A stretch of 64,000 nucleotides of DNA. Source: Platerodrilus igneus. Its lineage: Eukaryota > Arthropoda > Insecta > Coleoptera > Lycidae. Of this stretch, positions 1 through 11,316 are shown one piece after another. Below the pieces are notes generated by a model. It had not been told where the DNA came from. It saw only the letters and a program-made list of their open reading frames with translations, and ran no database searches. Where the stretch lies: the NCBI GenBank assembly GCA_036346225.1, contig JARFIW010000108.1, forward strand, positions 1,488,001 to 1,552,000, given 5' to 3'. The first letter of the stretch is position 1; each line of letters starts with the position of its first letter. A program made the translations under genes and the position numbers.

Positions 1-1460
1 AGCCGCATTAATGAAGATTTTGCAGACAGACATAAGTAGGGAAAATATGTCCAGCTTGATAACAACCAAAACATATCACCGGTTTGGTAGGAAATTGATG
101 CACGAGTAGCAATAGGAAGTAATTTAGTCCTACAGGTAGGTGTAGGACGGGTAGTACTCGACCGATCATGGAGCCAACACCAACAAAATTTTTTGTAATA
201 AAAGAAAGTCAAATAGTAAAGTCTGATTGTCATAATCGCCGACTACTACGTCCTATACCTGCATGTAGAACAAAATTGCTTCCTATTGCTATTCCTGCAC
301 CGGCTCCGACCAAAATGGTGATATATTTCAAAGGCTTCAATCTTTTTCCTGCTGTCGGTGCTTCAGACCTATTGAATGTTGTGATTTGCACATACGCCTT
401 TAGCAGTCTCTTTCTTGTTTCTATGTTGTTGTCCTCGAATATAGTAGTCCGGGAAATATGTGGGTTACTCAGAATAGAAAACGATGGAGGTACGCGTCCA
501 ACCAGTTCCAGGACTGAAAACCTCATGAATGATGATGAATGATGATAAAAAAACAAATTCGAGAGAAGTACAATTTGTTAGGTGTACGCTAGTATAGAAT
601 CACAATTTTACCAATTGTTTCTAAAATGGACGTAGGGAAGCCCAGTACCAGAACACATTTTTCTATGAGGTGAGGTCCGTGTATAGCTTAGATCGAAACA
701 GGCATTAATAACTAATTTAAGTTCTAGTAGTAGACCTCGTGTGCACCAATAGTAAGCCAGGAATGCTCACTTCTGGTTCCTGTCCTGTCTGTCTGTCCTG
801 TCTGTCTCGACCTAAGCTATACACTAAACTTTATCTCATAGAAAACTGCGTTCTTGTACTGGACATCCTTATGTCTACTTTAGGAATAATTGGTAAAAAT
901 CATTGTCCTATACTAGCCTACACCTAACAAAGTAGTATTCCTCTTGATGTTTATCATCATTTATCATCATCATTAGGTTTTCAGTTCTGGAACCGGTTGG
1001 ACGAGTACCTCCACGTTTCCTATTCTATGCTAATCTCTACACATTTTCCGAATTACTATGTACAAAGACAAAACAAGGAAACAAGGAAAAGACTGCTGAA
1101 TACATATTAAATAGCACAACACTGTAAGGCTGTGAAGCGTCGACAGTTGTTAAAAGATTGAAGCCTTTGAAATATTTCACCATATCGGTAGGAGCCGATG
1201 CAGGAATAGCAATAGAAAACAATTTTGTCCTGGGGAGTAGTACTCAATCGATTTTACTTTCCAACCCTCAACCATTACTAAAAATACTGTTGGCTTTTAT
1301 GGTAGCTCCTACACCTACCTGTAGGACTAAATTGCTTCCTATTGCTACTCCTGCACCAGCTTCTACTAAAACGGTGTTATGTTTCAGTTGTGATCAGGCC
1401 GGACACACTTCCTCTTCTTGTGTCAGACCGCAAGTCTTTCATTGCTACGGTTGTCATTGC
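1..1460. repeat. Large foldback (inverted) repeat made of decayed retrotransposon sequence
   Basis: The two halves are inverted copies. Roughly 20-150 is the reverse complement of 1310-1450, 250-350 of 1158-1240, the LINE-tail stretch 480-555 of 950-1030, and 560-700 of 800-945; the centre lies near 700-800. Smaller palindromes are nested inside each arm, for example 100-160 against 240-310. The right arm reads on the plus strand as a decayed gag. A further copy of the arm lies at about 4320-4815, and the LINE-tail part recurs at 2400-2560. Divergence between arms is obvious by eye, so this is an old structure. Short ORFs predicted here look like by-products of the repeat. Confidence 0.75.
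466..555 (+). mobile_element. 3'-terminal fragment of a LINE with ATGATG-type tail
   Basis: The stretch reads as a short R-W-R...NQ motif typical of the extreme C-terminus of many LINE ORF2 proteins, followed by a tail of repeated atg/atga units. The same tail occurs inverted at about 950-1030, again on the plus strand at about 2405-2500, and in longer form at 49520-49755. It identifies pieces of a second LINE family caught up in the foldback repeat. The clade assignment is not certain. Confidence 0.5.
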
Positions 1461-1505
1461 AAATGTGTCATCCTACCTAACTACTCACACCTAAACATTC
1501 GTTAA
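1378..1505 (+). pseudogene. Degenerate gag nucleocapsid (CCHC zinc knuckle) of an LTR retrotransposon
   Basis: The plus-strand translation contains CFSCDQAGHTSSSC, a perfect CX2CX4HX4C knuckle that binds RNA in retroelement nucleocapsids. It is followed by a second, broken knuckle (CYGC...) that has lost its His and last Cys. The same pair is recognisable on the minus strand at about 4340-4450, with one Cys of the first knuckle already changed. No intact gag remains. It sits upstream of the RT remnant at 1865-2370 in the same orientation, so both probably come from one Ty3/gypsy copy. Confidence 0.7.
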
Positions 1506-1864
1506 ACCGACGGTAAGACCTTCGGAACGAGATGTAGGTCCTAGGATTCTCTGTTTCTTGCCTTCTACGATCAATCCCGTTTCGTGCTAGATGTTATGTG
1601 CGCAAATGTTTGTGGCGCCAAACGCTCTTATCCGTCCATGAAAACTTTAGAACTTCTGTCAACGGTCACGTGGATTCCGGACCCAACCGTACTATTCTTG
1701 GTAGTCTCGGTTGGCATCGTTTGGGTTTTTCCCGTTAACCCTTCACACTTTCTCTTCTTCCATCTGAATTTTTGCTGACAACTCCAAATGTACCATGCTA
1801 GGTTCCGTTTCTCTTTCTATAAACCTTCAGAATTCAGCCACTACTGTGGATGTCCTTGTAATTC

Positions 1865-2375
1865 TTGAAGCTTCCTACCAACTCATCCTGTGTTGATTTT
1901 TGGAAGTCTGTACAATGTGTCCCTAATTTCCGCGACATCTTATGGACTTTTTATTTCTCTTCCTGTTTAGCTACCGACACTTCCGATCATACTCTATGTC
2001 ATTTGCGAACCTACTTCCGGGCAAAAATTACTACCGCTTTTTCTAAGCAGTCTACTGGCTTTAGTTGCACTACTTTGGTACAGCACCATATTCGTGCTTT
2101 GACAGAACCTATCAAACAACAGTGCTACCCTCTTTCTCCTATTCTTCTTAAAATCGCTCATTCTGAGTTTGACAAAATGCTTCGCCTCGGAGTCGCTAAA
2201 CCTTCTCACAGTCCGTGGTCTAGTCCATTGTTTTGACCATAAAGAAAGATGAGTTACATAGGTTCTGCATCGACTTTTGTAAGGTCTACCAATTAATCAA
2301 GAAAGATACTTACCCGCTTCCGTATATCTGCACTATCTTAGGCCGTTTCCAGATGTCCGCTTTCTCTCTAAAAGG
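1865..2375 (+). pseudogene. Ty3/gypsy pol remnant: start of the reverse transcriptase
   Basis: The open frame 1865-2236 ends in a stretch matching the conserved region just ahead of the gypsy RT catalytic core: EPIKQQCYPLSP, then EFDKMLRLGVAKPS and SPWSSPL. After a stop near 2236, a shifted frame continues with FCIDF...K.DTYPLP, the next conserved RT segment (normally RFCVDYR.LN..T..D.YPLP). The match stops near 2370, before the palm motif with YxDD, where an unrelated repeat begins. The element is therefore truncated and frameshifted, and codes for nothing complete. Part of the aspartic protease may lie at 1584-1778, but I cannot recognise its motif. Confidence 0.75.
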
Positions 2376-2399
2376 ACTAAAGACTAAAGAACTAGGAAA

Positions 2400-2700
2400 C
2401 GTGTAGGCAAGCACAGAATAGAGAATGATGAAGATACCGTCCATCCAGTTCCAGAACTGAAACCTAATGGATTATGATGAATGATGATAAAAAAGCAAAG
2501 TTTAAAAGGAATACAATTTCTTAGGCTAGTATGTGTAGTCTAGTATAGGATCACGATTTTGCTAAGGTTCTGTTGGGAGTTGTTAGAATTTTTGTTTCTC
2601 CGTTGCAGTAACTCTTTTGATGTACTTGCTTGGTATTTGCTGAATGTTCTTACATGATCTTGAGTTTTTGAATACCGCAGGTTAGGGATTAAAAGAGGGA
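2400..2700 (+). repeat. Third copy of the LINE-tail/foldback arm sequence, then unassigned DNA
   Basis: About 2405-2560 repeats, with substitutions, the sequence at 470-610: the NQ-type LINE tail, the atga-rich tract and the following ~80 bases. About 2560-2700 holds nothing I recognise. Confidence 0.5.
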
Positions 2701-3735
2701 AATAAGCGGCTAGTTTGGTGGATCGAGTAGAGACGGCGGATTTTGAGGGGTGAATACTTTATATATTGAGGTTTTTAAGTGACGGGAGTAGGTTTGTCTT
2801 GATAGTTTTAAGGAGTTTGAAAGGGATGCTATCGTTACAGGTGGATTTCAAAATTATAATTCTTGTTTGTGATCTAATTAAGGAAGCAATATTACTTGAA
2901 AGGAAATTGCTAGAGTTTTTGTAAGGATAGTTCTAAATTTTAAGGGACGACGTTTGGGATCAGATATTCTGAGTGTTCTGTCTTATGTCGTCTTACGGTT
3001 ATGTAAATTTCTGACTTATACGATAGTTTTGATATGAGCAAGTGTAAGAAGTTTTGCTGGTAAATAAGGGAAAGTGCGTCTCGGGAAAGAATATCTTTTC
3101 CCAGGTCGAAGATTATGAGCTCTGGGAGCATAGATTTAGGGAGATAAAAGATTAAAGTATTCTGGGTGAGTGTGGAGGTTAAGGTCATGTCGGTTGGTTT
3201 TGTGGTTCGAGCAGTGGTAGTGGATTTTGAGGAGCGGATACTTTATATGTTGAAGTTTGAAAATGGGGGAGCGTAGGTTCGTCTTGATGGTTTTAAGGAA
3301 TTCGGAAAAGGTAGAATCGGTACAGGTGGGTTTCAGAGTTATGATTCTGGTTGGTGGTTTAGTTAAGGATGCAATATGAATAAAAAGAAAGTTTGTTGTA
3401 AGGACAGTTCTAAGTTTGGAAGACGGTTAGGATAAGGTTATCTCTGTGTTCTGTCTTGTGTCCTCTAATGACTATGGAAATTTTTGACTTATAGGATAGT
3501 TCCGGGATGAGCAAGTGTAAGAATTTTTGCTGACAAATAAAGGAAAGTGCGTGTCGGGAGGAAACATTTTTATCCTGGTCGAAGATTATCGATTCTGAGA
3601 GCTTGGGTACTGGGAGAAAAATGTTGCAGGTATTATGAGTGAGTGAGAAGATTAAGTTGAAATCGGTTGGTTTGGTGGTTCGAGTAGTGACGGCGGATTT
3701 TGTGGGACGGATACGTTGCATGTTGATATTTTAAA
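2700..3735 (-). repeat. Tandem array A of a LINE ORF1 RRM-like domain (about 2-3 units)
   Basis: About 475-bp units with landmarks near 2707, 3188 and 3662 (spacings 481 and 474). On the minus strand each unit reads as a LINE ORF1 central domain: a TKPTD segment, then PKLPELIIFDL.KDISSRDALS.IYQQN, then ELSYKSEI.I..R.HKTEH. This matches the RRM-like region that precedes the zinc knuckles in Jockey/R1-type ORF1 proteins. Copies carry stops and frameshifts. It is the same repeat as the larger block at 7433-11290. Confidence 0.7.
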
Positions 3736-3779
3736 GTAAGAAGCGCAGTTTTGCCTTGATAATTTTAAGGAGTTTGACG

Positions 3780-4318
3780 GATTTTTAATTTTTTGAGAGC
3801 GAACAGTTGATCCTAGGGTAGAAATTCCGCCAGAAACAAAATCTCCAAAAAAAAACGATTTTAAAAGCTGTAGGTGCAGCTGCTGCTGTAAAAACAAATT
3901 CAGATGCCAAGATAGCTAAGGAAAAATTAGCAAAAAAGTGGAATAATTTGTTACGTTCCAATTCGTATTTGTAAATTTACCGCATGTTTAATTTAAAAAT
4001 CAATTTTATCTACTTATTTGAATTTACGGATTCGCTCTACCTTTATTATTTCAAGTTAGTTAGTTGGACAACCAACGTTACTAGTCCTTTACTTAATTCA
4101 CAAGGCCACATGTTTATATTACACTTTCTGGTATCTTATCTAAGCATGTGGTTAATAAAATTTTCCTGAATGTTTCTAGTTTAATTGTAAGTACTTAAAG
4201 CGGCTGTGTTATCTTTAAAATAGAAATATCCTCAAACTTATTTCTTTCCTACATGGAATTTCTGGGTAATATGTAGGACTTACACCTCGATTCAAAAATT
4301 TTACTATTGGTTTAACGA
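3780..4318. other. Unassigned AT-rich sequence
   Basis: I see no coding domain or repeat copy I can name. The sense on the minus strand near 4200-4318 may be the continuation of the decayed gag from the foldback copy that follows. A short plus ORF at 3984-4169 has no recognisable features. Confidence 0.4.
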
Positions 4319-4815
4319 ATGCTTAGAAGAGGGCAGTTGGATCGGATGACACCCTTACGATCACAACCATAGCAATGAAGGTCTTGCGAGCGAACACAAG
4401 AAGGGGAAATATGTCCGACCTGATCACGACTAAAACGTATCATCGGTTTGGTAGAAGCCGCTGCAGGTGTAGCAATAGGAAGTAATCTAGTACTATAAGT
4501 AGGTGTGGACGGGTAATACTCAAACGATCATGGGAGCCCATGATATTTCTTGTAATAAAAAAGGGTTGAAAAGTAAAATCTCGTTGTCATAATCGCCGAG
4601 TACTGCCCGTGTTATACCTGCATGTAGGACGTAATTGCCTTGTGTTGCTATTCCTGCACTTATCTGCTTCTACCAAAATGGTTATATATTTTAAAGGCTT
4701 CGATCTTTTTCCTACTGTCGACACTTTACACCTGTACACTGCTGTAATTTGCACATATGCCTTCTTGTTTTCATGTATATTGTCTTTGATTATTCTATCA
4801 TGTAAGTTGATAAGT
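4319..4815. repeat. Second copy of the foldback/gag repeat
   Basis: This stretch is a diverged copy of 20-360, including the nested palindrome: 4450-4500 pairs with 4610-4660. On the minus strand at 4340-4450 it retains a damaged gag zinc knuckle followed by CYGC. It abuts the 3' end of the minus-strand LINE at 4816-7420. Confidence 0.65.
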
Positions 4816-5975
4816 CGGGTTTTTTGAGGTTGTGGATCTGGATAAATGCGTGTAGTGTGATTTCCTTGGCGAAGTTGTAATAGGGTTTATAGGAGAGGTG
4901 GATGTAGTTGGTATAGTAGAAAGGGTCTGATGATTGAGATAAGTTTAGTTCTGGCTGCAGGTAAAGTTAAGAAGAGCCAGGATTCTGCTGCGGAACGTAT
5001 AATAGGTATTATGATCTGGTGGAGCATAAATTTGCGAGTGTGATGTGTTAGGTATACTGATTTTGGAAAAGAGTGATGTGGGTTGTGTAAGATAAGTTTA
5101 ATTTTGTTATGTGTGTGTAGATTTTCAGTGTAGTGTCAATATGGAGGGTTAGATAGAGTGCGGATTGTGATAAGGTAAGGGGGGAATATAAAACATGGAC
5201 TTTGTGGCTACGTCGGAGATCATGTAGTTCTTTCAGGAGGGAGAAATGGGTTGCTTGTTTAGGAAGGACCGTGTTTCGACGGATTTTATAAGGATGTGTT
5301 GTTAGGATGCGCAGGGGACCCTCAAGAATTACAAAAACAAGATCATCTGCGTAGGCGTAGGTGGATGTACTTGGCACATTGCGATCAAAGAGTTGATTAA
5401 TGGATAAGTTCCATATGGTAGAGGTGAAATAAAGGTTTGATGACGGCGCAATAATTGGTGAATATGGTAGCAGAAATGATTGAATTAAATGGAAGAGGCT
5501 GCTTAGGAAATCGGTAACATGAAGTTGGTTGTGGAAGTTTGGCGACGAAAGGACATCGAAAGCTGATCAGAAGTCAAGAAACAGGACAATTACGTATTTC
5601 TGATTGGAAAACTGGACTGATGTGATTAAGAAGCAGATGGTTTGTTCGGAACTATGACTTGTACGGAAGCCGTATTGATGGGGGGATAGGAGGAAATTTA
5701 GTTCTATGTTGGAGTTATCTTGGGAAAGGATTACTTGTACGAGTAATTTACCGAGAGCGGGTAGGAGGGGGATGGACCTGTAAGAGTTTGGGATTGTCTG
5801 GGGTATATTAGGTTTAATACAAACTTAAGTGTGTTTGGAAAAATTTCTTGGGCTAGGCATTTTTTAAACAGGAGGTGAATGGTTGCTTTGAGGAGGGACC
5901 AGGGTGTTTAGATTATGAGTTTGGTTATGAGATCTAGGACGGGGGCTACATTTGGTTTAAGTTTTATAACCAGAG
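4816..5975 (-). pseudogene. LINE ORF2 reverse transcriptase domain (decayed)
   Basis: The minus-strand translation contains AYADDLVFVI near 5328-5357, the RT catalytic YADD box. Upstream toward 5975 come recognisable but broken blocks: IKP..AP.LD, equivalent to the usual R.KAPG.D, and a FSxxFD-like segment. Downstream of YADD, about 5048-5330 is still open and probably covers the thumb region. Stops and frameshifts interrupt all other blocks, so no enzyme can be made. Sense-strand composition is strikingly A/C-rich, as in the related copies at 25.7-29.7 kb. The 3' end lies close to 4816, where the foldback repeat begins. Confidence 0.75.
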
Positions 5976-5978
5976 GGT

Positions 5979-7110
5979 CTACGAAGGCGTTGTCAAATTC
6001 GAGGTCAAGGGGGATTTTGATGGTGTTTGAGAGTTGGTAATGATGAACTGTTGCAGCTCGGTTGGGAAATCTATTGTGGCAGAAGAAATGGCAGTATTCA
6101 TCAGTATGGTTATCAAGTTGTTGAAAGATGGGAGGACAGGTTGTTTTGGTGCAGTAAGGGTTTGTGGGATGTGTTGTTTAATTAGTGTCCTGTATGTGGT
6201 CCATGGGTTTGTTTGTTGCTCTTTAATAATTTTGTTGCTGTAGCGTTTTCTGGTTGTATTGATCAATTGTTTATTTTGTCTTCTGTCTGTAGTATATATA
6301 AACGTGAATGTTATAATCAGGTTCTGGTCGGCGTTGATGCGTTTTACCTCTTCTAGTTTGTGTCTGGTTCTGTGTAAGTGCTGTCTTGCCGGGTATGAGG
6401 TCGTAGGTCCAACAGAGTGTAGAGCGTGTAGAGTAGTGTATCCTAGAGATGCTAGTCGAGGCGGCGGTGTGTATGTGTTGGGTACTGAGTTTGGCAAGCG
6501 CGTGTGGATTTAGGTCAGCGTAGATGATTGTCGGGCATGTGGGGATTTTTCGACAAGAGTTTTTAGGTATTGGTTACAATTTGCTTTTTGGATGTTATAG
6601 AATTGCGATTTAGGGTGAAGTTCTTGTGGTAAGTTCGGTAGAATCTCAAAGGTGATGGGGTTATGATCACTGGCTTGAAGGATACTGGAGGTTACCAGGA
6701 ATTAATGAGGTTGGGAGCAGCTTGTGTGGTGAGGGTAGATCCATGTTAGAGTGATTTTGTGGGCATCGATGAAGAGCGGTTGTGAATTGTCAATTGTCGT
6801 TCGTGCGGTTGTTGTATCAAAATGTAGATTTTGCGTTGGTGTATTTTAATGTAGAATGGAGAGGCAAGCATGGTATGGGACATCTAATAGGGTGTGTGTA
6901 TAATAATGACCGCGGTTAGATTTGTGTTGGGTGAGTTGGAATGTGTGTAGAATCGTGCGTTGGATGGTAAATTAGGTAGTTTGTTGTGAATGAAGAATGG
7001 TTCTTAAAGTTGGTCAAGGTGTATATTGTTGTATTGGATGACATTTAGGAGTTTAAAGGAGGCAGTGCGGGAGTATTAGAGGTTAATTTGGATTACCTTC
7101 AGGGTAAAGG
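5979..7110 (-). pseudogene. LINE ORF2 apurinic endonuclease C-terminus and EN-RT linker
   Basis: Near 6648-6688 the minus strand reads ASDHNPITFEI, the SDH box that ends the APE-type endonuclease domain and supplies catalytic Asp/His. The open stretch 5979-6497 (172 codons) that follows contains NPWTTYRTLIK, the W-containing linker motif placed between endonuclease and RT in R1/Jockey-group LINEs. The N-terminal endonuclease motifs upstream (to about 7110) are too damaged to place. It forms one LINE with the RT at 4816-5975 and the ORF1 knuckles at 7240-7430. Confidence 0.7.
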
Positions 7111-7239
7111 AGAAAGAAGCGAGTCTCTAGTCCGTATAAGTGACGGGTGTCTGCAGTACAGCATATGTATCTTTGTCACCTTTAGAGATTATAGAAATAT
7201 AAGGTAGTCGGGACTGGTTACTGTATGGTCATGTCGGCG

Positions 7240-7432
7240 GTTTATGCTAGTGCAGTTGGCGCAGGTTGGAGTGATGGTAAAAAGATTAGGACTTCTTTAG
7301 TTGGGTAGGGTTTTGTGCATCTTGAGCAGGAGACGGAGAGCGACAGGATTTAGCAAGGTGGCCGTAGCGCTAGCAACTGCTATAAGCTCTCTGAACCGGT
7401 AGGATTTATACCTTATAAAGACATGTGACTTT
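7240..7432 (-). pseudogene. LINE ORF1 zinc-knuckle region
   Basis: The minus strand reads YKSYRFRELIAVA and, after a frameshift, RYGHLAKSC near 7342-7369, the latter half of a CCHC knuckle. A little further on comes CANC...H (about 7250-7271 onwards), matching the third, atypical knuckle of R1/Jockey ORF1 proteins. This sits exactly where the knuckles should be: directly after the last RRM-like repeat unit of the array (7433 upward) and before the endonuclease. The array is therefore physically part of a LINE ORF1 rather than an unrelated satellite. Confidence 0.65.
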
Positions 7433-10400
7433 GTTGTAAGGATAGTTCTAAGTTTGGAAAAGACGCTTAGAATCAGGTAATCTGTGTTCTGTCTTGTGTC
7501 GTCATACGGCTATAAAATTTCTGACTATAGGATAACTCTGGGATGAGCAAATGTAAAGAGTTTTGCTTGTAAATAAGGGAAAGTGCGTCTCGAGAGGAAA
7601 TATCTTTATCAAGGGCGAAGATTAACAGTTCTGGGAGCTTGGGTTTAGGGAGATAAATATTGCACATATTCTCGGTAAGTGAGGAGATTAAGTTGATGTC
7701 GGTTGGTTTGGTGGTTCGAATAGTGATAGCGGATTTTGTAGGGCGGATAATTTGTATGTTTGGGTTTGGAAGTGAGAGACGTAGGTTTATCTTGATGGTT
7801 TTAAGGATTTCCGAAAGAGTAGTATCTGTGCACGTGGTTTTCAAAGTAATGATCCTAGTTGGTGAAATAGCTAGAGTTTGTTGTAAGGATAGTTCTAAGT
7901 TTGGAAGAAACTTTAAGATCAAGTTATCTGTGTGTTCTGCCTTGTGACGTAAAATACGTCTTGAGGGGAATATCTTTATCCAGGTCGAATATTATGAGTT
8001 TTGGGAGCTTGGGTTTAAAGAGATGTTCCTTGATACTCTGGGTGAGTGACGAAAATTAAGTTTATGTCGGTTGGATTTTATGGTTCGGATAGTGAGAGTG
8101 GATTTTTGAGTGGCGGATGTTTTATACGTTTAAGTTTTGAACTGAGTGGCGTAGGTTTCTCTTGATGGATTTAAGGAGCTTGGAAGGTGTGGTATTGGTG
8201 AAGGTGGATTTCGAAGCTACGATTTTGGTTGGTGGTCTAGTTAAGGAGTAAATATAGTTTTAAGTTTAAGAGAGACGTTTAGGATCAGGCTATCTGTGTG
8301 TTCGTCTTCTGTCTTCTTACGGCTATAAAAATTTCTGACTTATAGCATAGTTCTGAGATGAGCAAGTGTAAAGAGTTTTGCTGGTAAATAAGAGAAATGC
8401 TTTTTGGGAGGGAATATCTTTATCGAGGTCAAAGATTATCAGTTATGGGAGCTTGGGTTTCGGAATATAAATATTGCAGTATTTTGGGTGAATGAGGAGA
8501 TTAAGTTGATATTGGTTGGTTTGGTGGTTCGAGTAGAAACGGCGGATTCTGAGCGGTGAATACTTTATATGTTAAGGTTTTTATATGATGGGAGTAGGTT
8601 TGTCTTGATTCTTTTAAGGAGTTAGGAAGGGATGCTATCGTTGCAGGTGGGTTTCAAAGTTATAATTCTTGTTTGTGATCTAGTTAAGGAAACAACATTA
8701 TATAAAAAGAAATTGCTAGAGCTTTTGTAAGGATACTTCTTTGTTTTTTAAGAGCCGCCTAGGATAAGGTTATCTGTATGTTCTGTCTTGTGTCGTCTTA
8801 CGGCTGTGGAAATTTCTGATTTATATGATGAGCAAGTAAGTATAAGAAGTTTTGCTGGTAAAAGAGGCAAAGTGCGTCTTAGGAGAAAATATTGTTTTCC
8901 AGGTCGAAGATTATGAGTTCTGGGAGCTTGGATTTAGGAAGATAAATAATCAAAGTATTGTCGGTGAGTGTAGAGATTAAGGTCATGTCGGTTGGTTTGG
9001 TGGTTCGAGTGGTGACAGTGGATTTTGAGGGGTAGATACTTTGTATGTTGAGGGTTGGAAATGGGAAGCGTAAGTTTCTGTTGATGTTTTTAAGGAGTTT
9101 GGAAGGGGTAGAATCGATGCAGGTTGGTTTCGGAGTTATGATTCTGGTTGATGATCTAGTTAAGGAAACAAAATGATTTAAAAAGAAATCGCGAGAGTTT
9201 GTTGTAAAAACAGTTCTAAGGTTGGGAGAGACGTTTAGGATCAGGTTAGCTGTGTGATCTGTCTTTTGTTTTCTTACGACTATGAAAATTTCAAACTTAT
9301 AAAATAGTTCTAGGATTAGCAAGTCTAAGGAGTTTTGCTGGTAAATAAGGGAAAGTGCGTCTTGTGAAGGAATATCTTTATCCAGATCGGTTGGTTTGGT
9401 GGTTCGAGTAGTGACAGTGGATTTTGAGGGGCGGATACTTTGTATGTTGAGGTTTTAAAGTGAAGGACGTAAGCTTGTCTTGATGGTTTTAAGGAGTTCG
9501 GAAGGAGTAGAATCGGTGCAGGTGGGTTTCAAAGTTATGATTCTGCTTAATAGTCTATTTAAGGAAGCAATATGATTTAAAAGGAATCTCTAGAGTTTGT
9601 TGTAGGGATAGTTCTAAGTTTGAGAGGGACGTTTGGGTTCAAGTTATCTGTGTCATCTGTTTTGTGTCGTCTTATGGTTATGGAAATATCTGACTTATAG
9701 AATAGTTCTGGGATGAGCAAGTGTAGAGTTTTGCTAACAAATAAAGGAAAGTGCGTCTCGGGAAGGAACATCTTTATCCAGGTCGAAGATTATCAGTTCT
9801 GGGAGCTTGGGTTCAGGGAGATATATGTTGCAGGTATTATGGATGAGTGAGGAGATTAAGTTGATGTCGGTTGATTGGGTGGTTCAAGTAGTGACGGCGG
9901 ATTATGTAGGACGGATACTTTGCGTGCTGATGTTTTAAAGTGAGGAGCGCAGTTTTGCCTTGATAATTTTAAGGAGTTTGGGGAGGATGGAATTGGTGCA
10001 GGTGGGTTTCAAAACTATGATTCTGGATGGTGGTCTTGTTAAGGAGGCAATATGATTTTAAAATAAATCGCTGGAGTTTGTTGTAAGGATAGTTCTAAGT
10101 TTGAGAAAGACGATTAGGGTACGGTTATCTGTGTGTTCTGCCTTGTGTCGTCTTACAACTATGGAAATTTCTGACATACAGGATAGTTCTGGGATGAGCA
10201 AGTGTAAGAAGTTTTGCTGGTAAATAAGGCGAGTGCATGTTGGTAGAGAATATCTTTTCCCAGGTCGAAGATTATTAGTTGTAGGAGCTTGGGTTTAGGA
10301 AAATAAATGTTACAGGTACTTTAGGTAAGCGAGAAAAATAATTTGGTGTCGGTTAGTTTGGTGTTTGGAGTAGAGAATTTGTGTGGCGGATACTTTGTAT

Positions 10401-11290
10401 GTTGAGGTTTTAAAGTGAGGGGCGCAGGTTTGTCTTGATGGTTTTAAGGAGTTTGGAATGGGTGGTATCGTTGCAGGTGGGTTTCATAGTTGTGATACTG
10501 TTTGGTAGTCTAGTTAGGGAAGCAATATGATTTGTTGTAAGGATAGTACTGAGTTTGGGATGGACGTTTAGGATAAGGTTATCTGTGTGTTGTCTTGTGT
10601 CGTCTTACGACTATGGAAATTTCTGACTTATAGGATAGTTTTGATATGAGCAAGAATAAAGAGTTTTGCTGGTAGGTACAGAAAAGTGCGCCTTAAGAAG
10701 AAATATCTTTATCCACGTCGAGGAGTATCAGTTCTGGCAGCTTGGGTTCAGGAAGGTAGATGTTGCAGTTTTGTGAGTAAGTAAGAAGATTAAGTTTATG
10801 TCGGTTGATTTGGTGGTTTAAATAGTGACGGCGGATTTTGTGGGACGCATGCTTTGTATTTTGAGGTTTTAAAGTGAGGGCGTAGGTTTGTCTTGATGGT
10901 TTTAACAAGTTCGGAAGGGCGGTATCAGTGCAGGTGGGTTTAAAAGTAATGATTCCAGTTGGCGGTGTAGTTAAGGAAGCAATATTACTTAAAAAGAAAT
11001 CGCTAAAGTTTGTTGGAGTGATAGTTCTAAGTTTAGGAGAGACGTTTAGGATCAGATAATCTGCGTGTCGTCTTACGGAAAATTTTTGACTTATAGGATA
11101 GTCCTGGGATGAGCAAGTGTAAAGAGTTTTGCTGGTAAATAAGTGAAAGTGCGTCTCGAAAGGTAATATCTTTATTCAGGTCGAAGATTATCAGTTCTGA
11201 GAGCTTAGGTTTAGGGAGATAAACGTTGCAGGTATTCTGGGCGAGTGATAAGATTAAGTTGATATCGGTTGGTTTAGTGGTTCGAATAGG
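7433..11290 (-). repeat. Tandem array B of a LINE ORF1 RRM-like domain (about 9 units)
   Basis: Nine landmark copies of the TTRTTKPTD segment fall near 7699, 8068, 8514, 8988, 9389, 9868, 10349, 10801 and 11268. Full units are about 474-481 bp (474 = 3 x 158 codons); shorter spacings of 369-467 are internal deletions. Each minus-strand unit runs TCTDTTPSELLKTIK, PTKS.VTTRTTKPTD, CNIYLPKPKLPELIIFDLDK (beta-alpha-beta-like core), SSRDALSLIYQQN, ELSYKSEI and a NLILNVSP.LRTIL segment, the order of LINE ORF1 gag-like proteins. The longest open units are 8879-9322 (147 codons) and 7473-7922 (149). No single frame runs through the array today. The block stops at a poly-G tract at about 11300. Confidence 0.75.
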
Positions 11291-11299
11291 GACAGTGGA

Positions 11300-11316
11300 T
11301 TGGGGGGGGGGGAGGG
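11300..11316 (+). repeat. Poly-G tract at the edge of the ORF1 array
   Basis: A run of ten G followed by AGGGG marks the sharp transition from the G/T-rich array to AT-rich single-copy-looking DNA. It may be a breakpoint or a slippage product. Confidence 0.6.
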
